Below, piece by piece: positions 29,812 through 38,745 of a stretch of 42,960 bases of DNA. Where the stretch lies: positions 1 through 42,960 of the forward strand of contig JAHELT010000021.1 in the NCBI GenBank assembly GCA_024644045.1, written 5' to 3'. Each line of letters starts with the position of its first letter. The stretch's first letter is position 1. The DNA comes from Chromatiales bacterium. Its GTDB lineage: Bacteria; Pseudomonadota; Gammaproteobacteria; JAHELT01. The notes beneath the pieces are model-generated. The model ran no database searches. It was given only the letters and a program-made list of their open reading frames with translations, and was not told the origin of the DNA. Position numbers and translations under genes: made by a program.

Positions 29812-31169
29812 CTAACGCTCTCCGTTTTCGGCAGCCCGGTAGAGTAGCCGCTGTCGGCTTCCATGTCACCGCGCACTCGCCAGGCTTGGTTGGACTTCTC
29901 GACCACATCGGCGCGCTGCACGATCTCGCCGGCTGCTACTGCGCGACGCAGCGTCACCGCCTTGCACAAACCCAGCGGCAACGCGCCCCGGGCCAGCGAC
30001 GAGGCGGCCGGCTGCAGCCGGCCCCACACCGTGTAACCGCCCTCACCGTCCAGCATTTCACCGGCGGCGAGGTCGCGCTTGGCGACCGCCACCACGTCAG
30101 CGTAAAAGGCACGCGGCGTACCTGTCGCTTCGTTGCGCAGCACCGCGCTGGCCACGCTCACGCCGAGCTCGAGCCCGATCAGATGACTCGGCCGGTAGAG
30201 CGCGCTGTACCGGCCGGCGTCGTCGGTCACCATGCCGTACTCGCGAAAGCAGCGTCGTGCGTAGTCGCTGTCGCCGGCAAACGTCACGTATACGCCCCAG
30301 CGCAAATCGTTGTCTATTTCCTCGCCGTCGCGGGTGAGCGACGAGACGACCTCCACGGTGCCCGTAGCGCTCAGCACACCACCGTGAGCGCGCGGCCGCA
30401 GCAGCTGGGGCAGCTCCCCGGTGCCACACGGAGGAAACTGCAGTCCCGCTTCATCCGGCAGCAGCCCGCAGGCGTTGGCCACCGCCGCCATCTCGATCGC
30501 CGATTTGGTGCCGTCCAGGAAGGAATTGAACATCGTCGCGTTCATGCCGCCCTGCTGCGCCTCGGCAGCCGACAACCCGTAGTACTCCCAGACCGTGTCG
30601 GGCGTCGATTGATGGTAGTGCGGCAGGTACTTGGTGCCCTTCCCGGCGCACACCACCTCGAAGCCGCTTATTCGCGCCCAGTCGACCAGCTCGGCGATCA
30701 ACGCCGGCTGATCGCCGTAGGCCAGCGTGTAGACGACGCCGGCACGGTGCGCTGCTCGCGCCAGGTACGGGCCGACCAGCGCGTCGGCTTCGACGTTCAC
30801 CATGACCACGTGCACACCGTGCTCGAAACACGCCAGTGCGTGACCGACACCGGCCGGCGGATCGCCCGTCGCCTCAATGACGACGTCCACGGCTTCGTGG
30901 ATGACCGCCGTTGCATCGTCCGTGATCCAGGTCGTCCCCGCATGCAGCGCCCGCACGAGATCGGGCGCCGAGCACGCCGCCTCGGCCCATCCGCCAGTCC
31001 GCAGCGCTGAGCGGGCGCGTGCGGTATCCAGATCGCACACGGCGCATACGTGCACACCCGGGGTGCGCCGCGCCTGGTGCAGGTACATGGTGGCGAACTT
31101 GCCCGCACCGATGACCGCCACGCGGATCGGCTGCCCCCGCGCAGCGCGCTCCTGCAGGGCTTCGTACAT
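29808..31169 (-). CDS. SAF-domain NAD(P)-dependent oxidoreductase (homoserine dehydrogenase-like, COG4091 type)
   Basis: The 453-residue protein has an N-terminal Rossmann domain ([14 protein letters not shown] near residue 17), a central homoserine-dehydrogenase-like catalytic region ([40 protein letters not shown]), and a C-terminal SAF-like segment ([17 protein letters not shown]). Broadly similar proteins include the Brucella DXR-like enzyme DRL and other sugar-phosphate or branched-chain polyol oxidoreductases; the reaction here is unknown. The first codon could be GTG at 31172 or ATG at 31169; I prefer the ATG, which shares one base with the HAD stop (TGATG). Its own stop overlaps the cobS start. 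Confidence 0.84.
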   Translation of the reverse strand: MYEALQERAARGQPIRVAVIGAGKFATMYLHQARRTPGVHVCAVCDLDTARARSALRTGGWAEAACSAPDLVRALHAGTTWITDDATAVIHEAVDVVIEATGDPPAGVGHALACFEHGVHVVMVNVEADALVGPYLARAAHRAGVVYTLAYGDQPALIAELVDWARISGFEVVCAGKGTKYLPHYHQSTPDTVWEYYGLSAAEAQQGGMNATMFNSFLDGTKSAIEMAAVANACGLLPDEAGLQFPPCGTGELPQLLRPRAHGGVLSATGTVEVVSSLTRDGEEIDNDLRWGVYVTFAGDSDYARRCFREYGMVTDDAGRYSALYRPSHLIGLELGVSVASAVLRNEATGTPRAFYADVVAVAKRDLAAGEMLDGEGGYTVWGRLQPAASSLARGALPLGLCKAVTLRRAVAAGEIVQRADVVEKSNQAWRVRGDMEADSGYSTGLPKTESVR

Positions 31170-31882
31170 CACCGCACAGGTACCGCGGCAGGCTCGAGCC
31201 CGAGCAGCTCGATCAGCTGGTGCAGGTCGCCTATCTCGTAGTCGGCACGCGCGTGCGCATCGGGCCAGGCTGCGCCCCCGCGGTTTATCCAGACGGACAC
31301 CGCACCTGCGTCGCGCGCGCCCTGCACGTCGGTCACGGGGTCGTCCCCCACGTGCAGCACCTGTGCGTTACTGCAACCGGCATGTGCCGAGGCAGCATCG
31401 AACATCGCAGGGTGCGGTTTACTCGCCCTGACAGTCGCCGAGGAAATCGTCGAGGTGAAGAACTGATCCAGGCCGATGTGGCGCAGGTCAGCATTGCCGT
31501 TGGTGAGTGCGATCAGCGGGTAGCGATCGGCCAGGGTGCGCAGCGCGGGAACCACGTCCTCGTACAGTTCGACCTGATTGCGCGCGGTGTAGAAGATGTC
31601 GAATCCCTGTTCCACGTCGGTGTGCGGGTAGTCCGCCTGCTCGGCGTGCCAGCGCAGCGTTCGGCGCCGGATCTCGCCGAGGTCGTGGCCGATCTCCGGG
31701 AACCGGGCACCGATCGCAACGCGTGCCTCGCGCATGCTCGCGAGCGTGTGCGCCTCGGTTATGCGCGGAAAGTTGTCCGCAAGCCAGTCGTAAAGGCACT
31801 GCTCGGCGTGCGTGATCACGCTGCCAATGTCCCACAGCGTATCGTCGAGATCGAGCGAGATTACTTTGATATGGTCGAACAT
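31169..31882 (-). CDS. HAD-family hydrolase (YigB/YjjG-like)
   Basis: The 237-residue protein is a haloacid dehalogenase-superfamily phosphatase with the nucleophile motif SLDLDDTLWD (D11, D13), a threonine motif (ALTNGNAD), the lysine region (ASKPHPAMF) and the metal-binding GDDPVTDVQGA. The helical cap between motifs I and II is of the C1 type. Such enzymes act on nucleotide or sugar phosphates, including the flavin-pathway phosphatase YigB; substrate cannot be told from the sequence. It follows the deacetylase-like gene by 22 bases and its stop overlaps the next gene. Confidence 0.88.
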   Translation of the reverse strand: MFDHIKVISLDLDDTLWDIGSVITHAEQCLYDWLADNFPRITEAHTLASMREARVAIGARFPEIGHDLGEIRRRTLRWHAEQADYPHTDVEQGFDIFYTARNQVELYEDVVPALRTLADRYPLIALTNGNADLRHIGLDQFFTSTISSATVRASKPHPAMFDAASAHAGCSNAQVLHVGDDPVTDVQGARDAGAVSVWINRGGAAWPDAHARADYEIGDLHQLIELLGLEPAAVPVR

Positions 31883-31904
31883 CTTGTCAACGCGCTTAGC
31901 CGCT

Positions 31905-32849
31905 TCAGGCCGCGTGCTTTACGAGCGCGTCGAGCACCGCGTTCCATGCGAGCGCCAGATTGCGGCGATTGTAGCCGCCGCCGCCCATGGCGATCATGCG
32001 GCCGTCGCAGAACTCGTCGGCGAGTGCGGCCAGTCGCTCGGCGGCGTGCCCGTGTGCCGCCGGCGTAAACGCCATGTGGGTGATCGGATCGCCGGCCACG
32101 CTGTCGGCGCCGGCCTGCAGCAGGATGACTTCCGGCTTCGCCGCGCGCAGGAACTCCTCGACCCGCGGCCACTGACGGTTAAATTCCGCGTCGTCCGCAC
32201 CCGGGGGCACCGGAATATTCAACTTGGTCCCGGCCGCGGCGCCTTTGCCGGTTTCGTGCGCGAAGCCCGTGCCCGGGTACAGGTAGCGGCCGTCTTCGTG
32301 AATGTCCGCGAAAATCACGTCCGGGTCCTCCTCGAACGCGTAGAACACGCCGTCACCGTGGTGCGCGTCTATGTCCACGTATGCCACGCGGCGAACGCCG
32401 TATTCGGCACGCAGGGTTTCGATCAGCACACCCGGATCGTTGAACACGCAGAACCCCGCGGCCTGCTCGCGCCGCGCGTGATGCAGACCGCCGATCGGCA
32501 CCAGTATCTTGCGCTGCGTGCCGCTCATCATCCCGTGCAGCCCGTCGAGCGCCGACCCGACCACGGTGGCCGCCGCATCGAATACCCCCTTGAAAGCAGG
32601 CGTGTCTCCGTAATCCAGAAACCCCTCGCCGTTGACCGACTGCTCGATCACACGCTCGACGTAGTCGCGGGTGTGAAACCGCTGCAGCTCCTCGCGCCGG
32701 CCGAGAACGGGTACGGCCACCTCGACTTTCCTGTCCAGGCCCTGGTGCACCGTTTCCTTCCAGAAGGCGTGCAGGCGGTCCGGACCGAACGGGTGTCCGT
32801 CGCCGAAGCCGTAGCGCGCGAGACCATCGCCGAAGTACACCGTGACCAT
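31905..32849 (-). CDS. Histone deacetylase-like (AcuC/acetylpolyamine amidohydrolase) family protein
   Basis: The 314-residue protein belongs to the arginase/deacetylase superfamily, zinc enzymes that remove acetyl groups from lysine or polyamines. Visible active-site motifs are GLHHA (the catalytic histidine pair), GFCVFNDPGV, the zinc-binding YVDIDAHHGDG, and QAGADSVAGDP, plus the GGGGYN loop near the C-terminus. A GGAG ribosome-binding site precedes the ATG. It is the first gene of a run of seven minus-strand genes ending at the thiolase. The substrate is not known; acetylated protein, polyamine or small amide are all possible. Confidence 0.9.
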   Translation of the reverse strand: MVTVYFGDGLARYGFGDGHPFGPDRLHAFWKETVHQGLDRKVEVAVPVLGRREELQRFHTRDYVERVIEQSVNGEGFLDYGDTPAFKGVFDAAATVVGSALDGLHGMMSGTQRKILVPIGGLHHARREQAAGFCVFNDPGVLIETLRAEYGVRRVAYVDIDAHHGDGVFYAFEEDPDVIFADIHEDGRYLYPGTGFAHETGKGAAAGTKLNIPVPPGADDAEFNRQWPRVEEFLRAAKPEVILLQAGADSVAGDPITHMAFTPAAHGHAAERLAALADEFCDGRMIAMGGGGYNRRNLALAWNAVLDALVKHAA

Positions 32850-32966
32850 CGAGTCTGCTCCGATTCGTTATGCAGCGCTTTTACGAGGGCACTGTGTACA
32901 GGAACGGCGCGGCGCGTGCCGCGAGCGCCGGCTACACTCCCCCCCGCCGCCTGCCGTTAACCGTGC

Positions 32967-33065
32967 ATGATGCACTGCAAACGCTGCCGGACGTTACGCG
33001 CTCTGCTGCTGCTCATCGTCCTGGGCGGCGCCCTGACGGTGCTGCATTTTAGCGCGACGGCTTAG
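32967..33065 (+). CDS. Possible 32-residue membrane micro-protein
   Basis: In the gap between two minus-strand genes, a short open frame on the plus strand encodes a CKRC motif followed by a basic turn and one hydrophobic helix (LRALLLLIVLGGALTVLHF). There are two adjacent ATGs (32967 and 32970). No clear ribosome-binding site or promoter was found, so this may be chance. It does not overlap the neighbouring genes and its composition is like a true small transmembrane protein. I do not recognise a family. Confidence 0.3.
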   Translation: MMHCKRCRTLRALLLLIVLGGALTVLHFSATA

Positions 33066-33074
33066 CCGGCGCGA

Positions 33075-34205
33075 TCAGCGCGTGCTGTATCCGGTCAACT
33101 CCAGGTAGCCGACGCCCTGCAGCGGCCGTCCGGCCCGCTCGCCGGTCACCGCCACGGCACCTTCCCAGTAGGGCACCGTGAAGTTCAGCCACTGGTCTTC
33201 CTGCAGCGCTCTGACGGCCAGGCGCACCTGGTAGTCCGGCAGCACCACGTCCCAGCCGATGGGATAGCGGGCGGTATCGGGCGCGGTCCAGAACACGCGC
33301 GGCTGAGCACGAAACGCCCCGGCCGGCAGGTGCACGACCTCGCCGTTGGCAAACGACCAGGTCCCGGCGCTGAACGGGTCGGCGGCGCCGCGCCGGTCGC
33401 GCAGCTGATACAGCATCAGGTTGGAGCCGTCATCGAGGTGCAACGCGAACCAGTCCCACCCGACCTGCTCCCCGCCCAGCGCGCTGGTGCTCCACTCGCG
33501 ATCCAGCCACACCGGTCCCCCCAGTTGATAGCTGCTCGAGCCGACGCGCAGTTCACCGTCCGCGAGCAGGCGCGGCACCGAATAGTAGTAGGAGGCGTTG
33601 CCCGCGGCGGCGCTTTTCCGGCTCAAGCCGCGTTCGCCGTTGAGCACCGGAGGGCGCTGTGGCCTCAGGGACAGCCGCAGCGATACCTGCGCCTCTGAGG
33701 CCTGCAGCGCCCAGGTGTCTTCTCCGGCAACCTGCCAGTCTTCCAGCCAAACGGCGAACGGCTCGGCGCGGGCGCCGGCCAGACCGTCGGCAGGCCGCGA
33801 CACGCGCTCGAAGGCGTAGAACCGCGCCTCGGCCACGTCGGTGACGGCGAAGTGCGCAAAATAGATCTGATTGCTGCGCCAGGCGTTCCCGGTCAGCGGC
33901 TGCGCCTGCAGCGCGACCCGAAAAAACGTCAGTTCGAACCCGAACTGGCGGCCCGTCGCGGTTTGCAGGACACCGGTGTAGTACCACCATTCGTTGCGAA
34001 AGCGCGGGTGCGGCCCGTGATCGCGCGGGAACTCTAACGCGCGCACGGTTTCGGCACGTGCATAGCCTTCGCCACCGCCCCCGCCGAGCGCCTGTTGGAG
34101 CGCGTTCGGTCGGGTCACGGGCGTAACCGCCTCATCGTCCGCCGTTCCGCACGCCGCGAGCAGCACCAGCGCCAGGCATGTCGACAGCAAATGCAGCACG
34201 TTCAT
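33075..34205 (-). CDS. AttH/CrtC-like lipocalin-fold lipoprotein
   Basis: The 376-residue product has a lipoprotein signal peptide with lipobox LLAAC (Cys19, followed by Gly, so outer-membrane sorting is expected). The rest matches the AttH / carotenoid 1,2-hydratase-like domain: the NEWWYYTG motif near residue 70, WLDREWSTSALGG and VGWDWFALHLDDG in the middle, and a C-terminal YWEGAVAVTGE with GVGYLELTGY. Proteins of this family are often coded beside MacB/LolCDE-like ABC transporter genes, as here. The ATG at 34205 overlaps the stop of the permease gene (ATGA). Ligand and role are unknown; carotenoid chemistry is not implied. Confidence 0.88.
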   Translation of the reverse strand: MNVLHLLSTCLALVLLAACGTADDEAVTPVTRPNALQQALGGGGGEGYARAETVRALEFPRDHGPHPRFRNEWWYYTGVLQTATGRQFGFELTFFRVALQAQPLTGNAWRSNQIYFAHFAVTDVAEARFYAFERVSRPADGLAGARAEPFAVWLEDWQVAGEDTWALQASEAQVSLRLSLRPQRPPVLNGERGLSRKSAAAGNASYYYSVPRLLADGELRVGSSSYQLGGPVWLDREWSTSALGGEQVGWDWFALHLDDGSNLMLYQLRDRRGAADPFSAGTWSFANGEVVHLPAGAFRAQPRVFWTAPDTARYPIGWDVVLPDYQVRLAVRALQEDQWLNFTVPYWEGAVAVTGERAGRPLQGVGYLELTGYSTR

Positions 34206-36718
34206 TCGCCACGCAGCGCCAGCGCGGGCGACTCGCGCAACGCGCGCCATACAGGCAGTGCGCCTGCGATCAGCGCAACCAGCGTGGCCAGGGCCAGCGC
34301 TTCGGCCAATGGCTTTGCATCCAGCACGAAGTCCATGCTCCAGCCAAATGCACGCCGGTTGATGACGTGCACCAGCAACACGGAAAGCGCGACCCCCACC
34401 GGCATTGCCAGCAGACCGGCAAACAGGCCCAGCAGCCCGGTCTGCGCGAACAGCACGCCGGCGAGCTGCCGTGACGTCAGGCCGATGCCCCGCAGCAGCG
34501 CCAGCTCGCGCCGTCGTTCCAGCTGCACGGCGCTGAGCGCAGTGAGAATAGCGACCACGGCGACGATTGTTGTCAGCCAGCGCAGCACGCGCGTGATCTC
34601 GAAGGTACGATCGAACACCTCGAGCGAGACCGCTCGCAGTTCGCGGTTGGAGCGCAGACTGAGTTGCTGAACGTCCCCCGTGAGCGCGTGTATGTCCCCC
34701 ATGGCCTGCTGCGGGTCCTGCGATTGTTTGAGGTACACGCCCATCGAGGAGATCCCCGGATCCTGCCACCAGCGGCGGTACAGCGACATGCGCATCAGCA
34801 CCACGCCCTGATCGCTGCCGTAGTCGCGGTAGATTCCGGCGACCGCGAAGCCCTGCTCGCCGAGGGCGGTAGGCAGTTGGAGCACGTCGCCGACCTGGAC
34901 GCGGTGATGAAAGGCGTAAGGCTCGGAGACGAACACCGCCATATCGTTGTCGAAGGCCTGCCAGGCCTGCGCGCGTTCCGCCAGCAGGTGAAAGCCCGCA
35001 TAGCTCTCGCCGGCCAGCTCGATCGCGAACAGCGACACGCCGCCGCCCTCGCGCCGCAGCTCGACAAAGCGACCGAGACTGATGTCGCTCACCGCGGGCA
35101 TATTGCGTATCGCGGCGATCACGGCCGGCTCGATCCGTGTCTCGTCACGGCCCGTCACGGCCTGTGCCGGACGTATGTAGATGTCGGCGCGCAGCGTAGA
35201 CGAGAGCCACTGATCGACCGCGGTTCTAAAGCTCCCGATCATGAGCGTAACGCCGATGGTTGCAGCCAGCGCCACCACCAGCGCCGCTTCGGCGACACCG
35301 ATGCGGCTGATGCCCGCTTCCAGTCCGCCAACCGTGTGGCGCAGCATCGGGTGCCTGACCAGGCGCCGCAGTGCACGCGCGAGCTTTACCACCGACCAGG
35401 GCACCAGCAGGCTGCAGCCGATCAGCAGGATTGCGAGCGCCGCATAGCCGCTGCTCAGGCCGGCGCTCAGCGCGGCGATCAGAACGCTCAGTGCGACCAG
35501 CAGCAGGCCGGCCGCCGCGAGCGGCAGCAGCCAGCCCGTCACCCGGCGCTCGATCGGCCGGCGCATCAGCGTTTGTGCGGGCGGCGCGAACAGCGCTTCG
35601 CCGGCCGGAACGCTGACGGCCAGCAAACTGCCCGACACGCCGAGCAGTGTCGCTTTGAGCACGGTAGCGCCGGTGATGCTCGCTTCGCTCACCGATACCG
35701 CGAAGTAAAGATCGTTGATCGTGCGGCTGACCAGCGCGAGCAGGGAGTCGGCCACATAGCTCCCGGCCAGTGTGCCCAGGCATACCGCCAGCGCACCCAG
35801 CAGGCCGGCTTCGAGCAGAATCGATACCAGCAGCTCCCGGCGGGTCACGCCAAGGGCGCGCAACGTCGCGAACGTGACGTGGCGGCGCAGTATTGTGAAG
35901 TGCAGCGTGTTGTAGATCAGAAACACCCCGATCACCACCGCCAGCAGGCTCATTGCCGTGAGATTCAGGGTGAACGCGCGGGTCAGCTCCTGCACCGAGC
36001 GCACGCGCGCCGAGGCCGCCTCGATGCGCGCGTCCGATGGCAGTCGCTTCTCGATGGCGGCGCGCAGGTCCGCGTCCTCGTCGCGCAGGATCAGATCGAT
36101 GCGCGACAGGCGCGTCGGCTGATCGCGCAGCTCCTTGACCGACGCGATGTCGGCAACCAGGACGTTTTCGATGCCGCGCGTGGTGGCATCGTCCAGCGTA
36201 CCCACCCGGGTCAGCGCCACGTCCCGGCCGTTGAGTTGCACGGTGAACCGTTCACCCATTGCGACGCCGAGGCGCTCCGCGGTTCGCGCCCCGATCAGCA
36301 CGGTGCCGGGCTCAAGCAGCAGGCGCCTCCACAGGTTGTCCTGCAGGGCATCGGCAGCAAAGTAGCTGCGGAAGCCCTGCTCGGCGAACGGATCGACACC
36401 AAGGACCTGCAGCACACCGGTCCCGTAGCTCACGGCGGTCTCCACGACCGGCGCCGACTGGCGCAGGCCGAGCTCCCGGCGCAGTCGCACGTAGAGCGTA
36501 TCGGGCAGGCCCTGCGCGCCGGCCACGATGTGGTGCGTGGCGCGCCCGGACAGCGCATCCAGCGACAGCCGGAATGCCCGCTGCGCGCCGTCCGTGGCGA
36601 TGTCGACGGCGACGAACACCATCACCCCCAGTGCCAGTCCGAGCACGGCGAGCGCGGCCTGCAGGGGATAGCGCAGGAGACCGTTTATGCAGGCCCGAAA
36701 CGGCAGCGACGCTACCAT
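34202..36718 (-). CDS. ABC transporter permease with two FtsX-like domains
   Basis: The 838-residue protein is a fused FtsX/MacB/LolE-type permease. It has an N-terminal transmembrane helix (ALAVLGLALGVMVFVAVDIA), a large periplasmic domain (about residues 40-245), three helices, a second half with its own membrane helix and periplasmic loop (about 500-700), and three C-terminal helices. This doubled layout is seen in AttF/AttG- and YbbP-like exporters that move lipids or lipoproteins mechanically rather than through a channel. It overlaps the ATPase gene by seven bases and the lipoprotein gene by four, so all three form one unit. Confidence 0.9.
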   Translation of the reverse strand: MVASLPFRACINGLLRYPLQAALAVLGLALGVMVFVAVDIATDGAQRAFRLSLDALSGRATHHIVAGAQGLPDTLYVRLRRELGLRQSAPVVETAVSYGTGVLQVLGVDPFAEQGFRSYFAADALQDNLWRRLLLEPGTVLIGARTAERLGVAMGERFTVQLNGRDVALTRVGTLDDATTRGIENVLVADIASVKELRDQPTRLSRIDLILRDEDADLRAAIEKRLPSDARIEAASARVRSVQELTRAFTLNLTAMSLLAVVIGVFLIYNTLHFTILRRHVTFATLRALGVTRRELLVSILLEAGLLGALAVCLGTLAGSYVADSLLALVSRTINDLYFAVSVSEASITGATVLKATLLGVSGSLLAVSVPAGEALFAPPAQTLMRRPIERRVTGWLLPLAAAGLLLVALSVLIAALSAGLSSGYAALAILLIGCSLLVPWSVVKLARALRRLVRHPMLRHTVGGLEAGISRIGVAEAALVVALAATIGVTLMIGSFRTAVDQWLSSTLRADIYIRPAQAVTGRDETRIEPAVIAAIRNMPAVSDISLGRFVELRREGGGVSLFAIELAGESYAGFHLLAERAQAWQAFDNDMAVFVSEPYAFHHRVQVGDVLQLPTALGEQGFAVAGIYRDYGSDQGVVLMRMSLYRRWWQDPGISSMGVYLKQSQDPQQAMGDIHALTGDVQQLSLRSNRELRAVSLEVFDRTFEITRVLRWLTTIVAVVAILTALSAVQLERRRELALLRGIGLTSRQLAGVLFAQTGLLGLFAGLLAMPVGVALSVLLVHVINRRAFGWSMDFVLDAKPLAEALALATLVALIAGALPVWRALRESPALALRGE

Positions 36719-37410
36719 GCTATGCCCTCTCGGTACTCATCCAGCACGCCGTCGTCGTCGAGAACCAGCACGGTATCGGCATAACCTGCCACCGCGAGGC
36801 TGTGGGTGACCATGAGCAGGGTATGCCCACCCTCCACGGTGGTATCGCGGATCAACTCGATTGCGCGGGTGCCGTTTTCGGCGTCCAGACTGCCCGTCGG
36901 CTCGTCGGCAAGCACCAGCTGCGGTTTGTGCACCACGCTGCGCGCCACCGCAACACGCTGCTGCTCACCGCCGGAGAGTTCCTCGGGGTAGCGGTCGATC
37001 AGCTCGCGCAGACCGACACGCTCGAGCACTTCGGCAACCCGGCGTTCGCGTTCCTTTGCGGGCAAGCCGTTCAGCTCCAGCGGCAGGCGCAGGTTGTCGC
37101 CCACGCTGAGCGTCGGCACCAGGTTGAAGGACTGGAAGACGATGCCTACGTAGCGGCGCCGGTAAAGAGCCAGCTGCGCCTCGTTGTACGCGGTGATTTC
37201 CTGATCGTCGACACGGATGCGCCCGCGCTGCGGACGGTCGAGGCCGGAGATCAGGTTGAGCAGCGTCGATTTCCCGCACCCGCTGCGCCCCAGTATGGCC
37301 GTCGAGCCGGCACCGGCGAACGTATGACTCAGCGCTTCGAAGACGGTTTGCCTCACGCTGCCCTGAACGTAGCTGTGATAAATACCGTGCAGTTCTATAC
37401 GGCGCGCCAA
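36712..37410 (-). CDS. ABC transporter ATP-binding protein (LolD/MacB-type)
   Basis: The 232-residue ATPase has Walker A GRSGCGKST (41-49), a Q-loop (IVFQSFNL), signature LSGGEQQRVAVARS, Walker B LVLADEPTGSLD and the H-loop MVTHS. This is the LolD/MacB branch (MetN-like ATPases differ in the C-terminal region), matching the FtsX-type permease downstream. The start is TTG at 37410 with AGGA eight bases upstream; I saw no better start. It is the first gene of the three-gene exporter. Confidence 0.93.
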   Translation of the reverse strand: MARRIELHGIYHSYVQGSVRQTVFEALSHTFAGAGSTAILGRSGCGKSTLLNLISGLDRPQRGRIRVDDQEITAYNEAQLALYRRRYVGIVFQSFNLVPTLSVGDNLRLPLELNGLPAKERERRVAEVLERVGLRELIDRYPEELSGGEQQRVAVARSVVHKPQLVLADEPTGSLDAENGTRAIELIRDTTVEGGHTLLMVTHSLAVAGYADTVLVLDDDGVLDEYREGIAW

Positions 37411-37545
37411 CGCTGGTGTCCTGTGCGCCGGCGTGCCGTCAAAGGGCCATCTGCGGCGTTGCGCGTGCGGTCGGCCGGCGGGCCACCAGCAGGCGCACGG
37501 GGCCCGGCGTTCGATCCCGCGGCGGCGCGCCGCGTGCAGGACCGA

Positions 37546-37959
37546 TCACTTAGCTTCCTGCACCGTAACGACCAGCCGGCGGCAATGCCGCGCGTGGCGG
37601 TGTTCCCAGACGAATATCCCCTGCCAGGTACCCAGCCCCAGGCGCCCCGACATCACCGGCACGGAGAGATTGCAGTCCGTGAGTACGCTGCGGACATGCG
37701 CCGGCATGTCGTCGGGCCCCTCGGCAGTGTGCCTGAACAACGGATCGCCGTCGGGCACGGTGCGCGACATGAACGCCTCCAGGTCCTTGCGGACGACCGG
37801 ATCGGCGTTCTCGCTGATGAACAGCGAAGCGCTGGTGTGCTGGATGAAAATGTTGACCAGACCGCGGTCGACACCGCTGCGGGCGACTACGTCCGATACG
37901 CGCGAGGTGATTTCGTAGCTGCCGCGACCATCAGTCGCTACTTCGAGTGTGGCTTGCAT
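37546..37959 (-). CDS. yjbQ: YjbQ (UPF0047) family protein
   Basis: The 137-residue protein matches the YjbQ family, a small jelly-roll-like trimer fold. Conserved motifs are FIQHTSASL (38-46), RHTAEGPDDMPAH and GTWQGIFVWEHR. In E. coli YjbQ has weak thiamine-phosphate-synthase activity, but its real role is unsettled. The gene lies 135 bases upstream of the transporter ATPase and 144 bases downstream of the STAS gene on the same strand. The 37411-37545 gap is GC-rich and shows no clear signal. Confidence 0.92.
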   Translation of the reverse strand: MQATLEVATDGRGSYEITSRVSDVVARSGVDRGLVNIFIQHTSASLFISENADPVVRKDLEAFMSRTVPDGDPLFRHTAEGPDDMPAHVRSVLTDCNLSVPVMSGRLGLGTWQGIFVWEHRHARHCRRLVVTVQEAK

Positions 37960-38103
37960 GTCGCGCCGAACGGTAGACCAGGTGGCAAGTGTAGCCGCCG
38001 TGGCCGGACAGCGCTATCGGCTGCGCCGAATTGTAATCCGGCTCACGCAGTGACAGGACTAGGCGTCTGACGGGATGCGTGCGCCGGGACCCTCCGGCAT
38101 CGC

Positions 38104-38403
38104 TCAGTTGATCGTGAACAGCTTTCCGAAGTTGGCGATGTCGAGAACGTTGCGCACTTCCGCGCTCGGCGAGACGAGATGGATTTCGGCGTTGTCCCCG
38201 CCCGCGTACTCGCGCAGCAACAGCAGCATGCCGAGCGCTGAGCTGTCCATGTAGTCGGCCCCCGCGAGGTCGATCACGTATTTCTTCACGCTTTCGCCGA
38301 CCTCGGCATAGGCATTGCGAAACGCATCGTAGACACGGAAATCGAATCGGCCGGATACCCCGATTTTCAACTGTCCGTCACCGCAAACTTCTGAGGTAAC
38401 CAT
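38104..38403 (-). CDS. STAS-domain anti-sigma factor antagonist
   Basis: The 99-residue product is a single STAS domain of the SpoIIAA/RsbV type. The phosphorylatable serine motif MDSSALGMLLLL is present (S54/S55), as is the C-terminal VRNVLDIANFGKLF. An AGGAG site lies seven bases before the ATG at 38403, which is why the longer open frame was not used. Such proteins release a partner-switching target when their serine is dephosphorylated. No kinase, phosphatase or sigma factor gene is in the window, so the partner is elsewhere. Confidence 0.92.
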   Translation of the reverse strand: MVTSEVCGDGQLKIGVSGRFDFRVYDAFRNAYAEVGESVKKYVIDLAGADYMDSSALGMLLLLREYAGGDNAEIHLVSPSAEVRNVLDIANFGKLFTIN

Positions 38404-38745
38404 GTTCTTGCTCCTGCCCTGCGGGCACCGCGAACCGCTGACACTGATCTGGCGCAGCCGCGGCACGCGCCGGTGTTCGAAGAGAGTATCGGCCCGGGGG
38501 ATGAAATTCTTGAGGCCTGCCGTGGTTCGGGGGTGTCTCGTTTGCGTCGCGCGCCCGCCCCGGGATGAGCAGCAAAGGTGGGCCGAGACGCCAGGCAGCG
38601 CTACGGGGACCTGGCCGTACTGGAGATGACTCTCCTCCCGAGTAAACGCCACGCGACGCTCGACCCACAGCCCGTTATCGGTAGCTGCCGGAGAAGGTTT
38701 AGGTCGCGGCGCGAATTGATGCAGCGCGCCGGCGCGATTTCGGGG
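38404..38745. other. Non-coding stretch upstream of the STAS gene
   Basis: No gene is supported in these 342 bases. Long frames crossing it lack a ribosome-binding site and recognisable protein sequence. It contains the candidate sigma-28 promoter (38486-38513) and a short GGAGA/TCTCC stem near 38628, without a T run. Confidence 0.6.
38486..38513 (-). promoter_or_regulatory. Possible sigma-28 (FliA) promoter for the STAS gene
   Basis: Reading toward the STAS gene, GCCGATAC (38486-38493) matches seven of eight bases of the FliA -10 consensus GCCGATAA. TCAAGAAT (38506-38513) resembles the TAAAGTTT -35 element at five of eight bases. Spacing is 12 bases where 11 is usual. Start of transcription would be near 38479, about 75 bases before the ATG. 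Confidence 0.35.

Noticed and set aside
34206-34769. N-terminal extension of the AttH-like frame
   Set aside because: It overlaps the permease gene. A typical lipoprotein signal peptide starts at the ATG at 34205.
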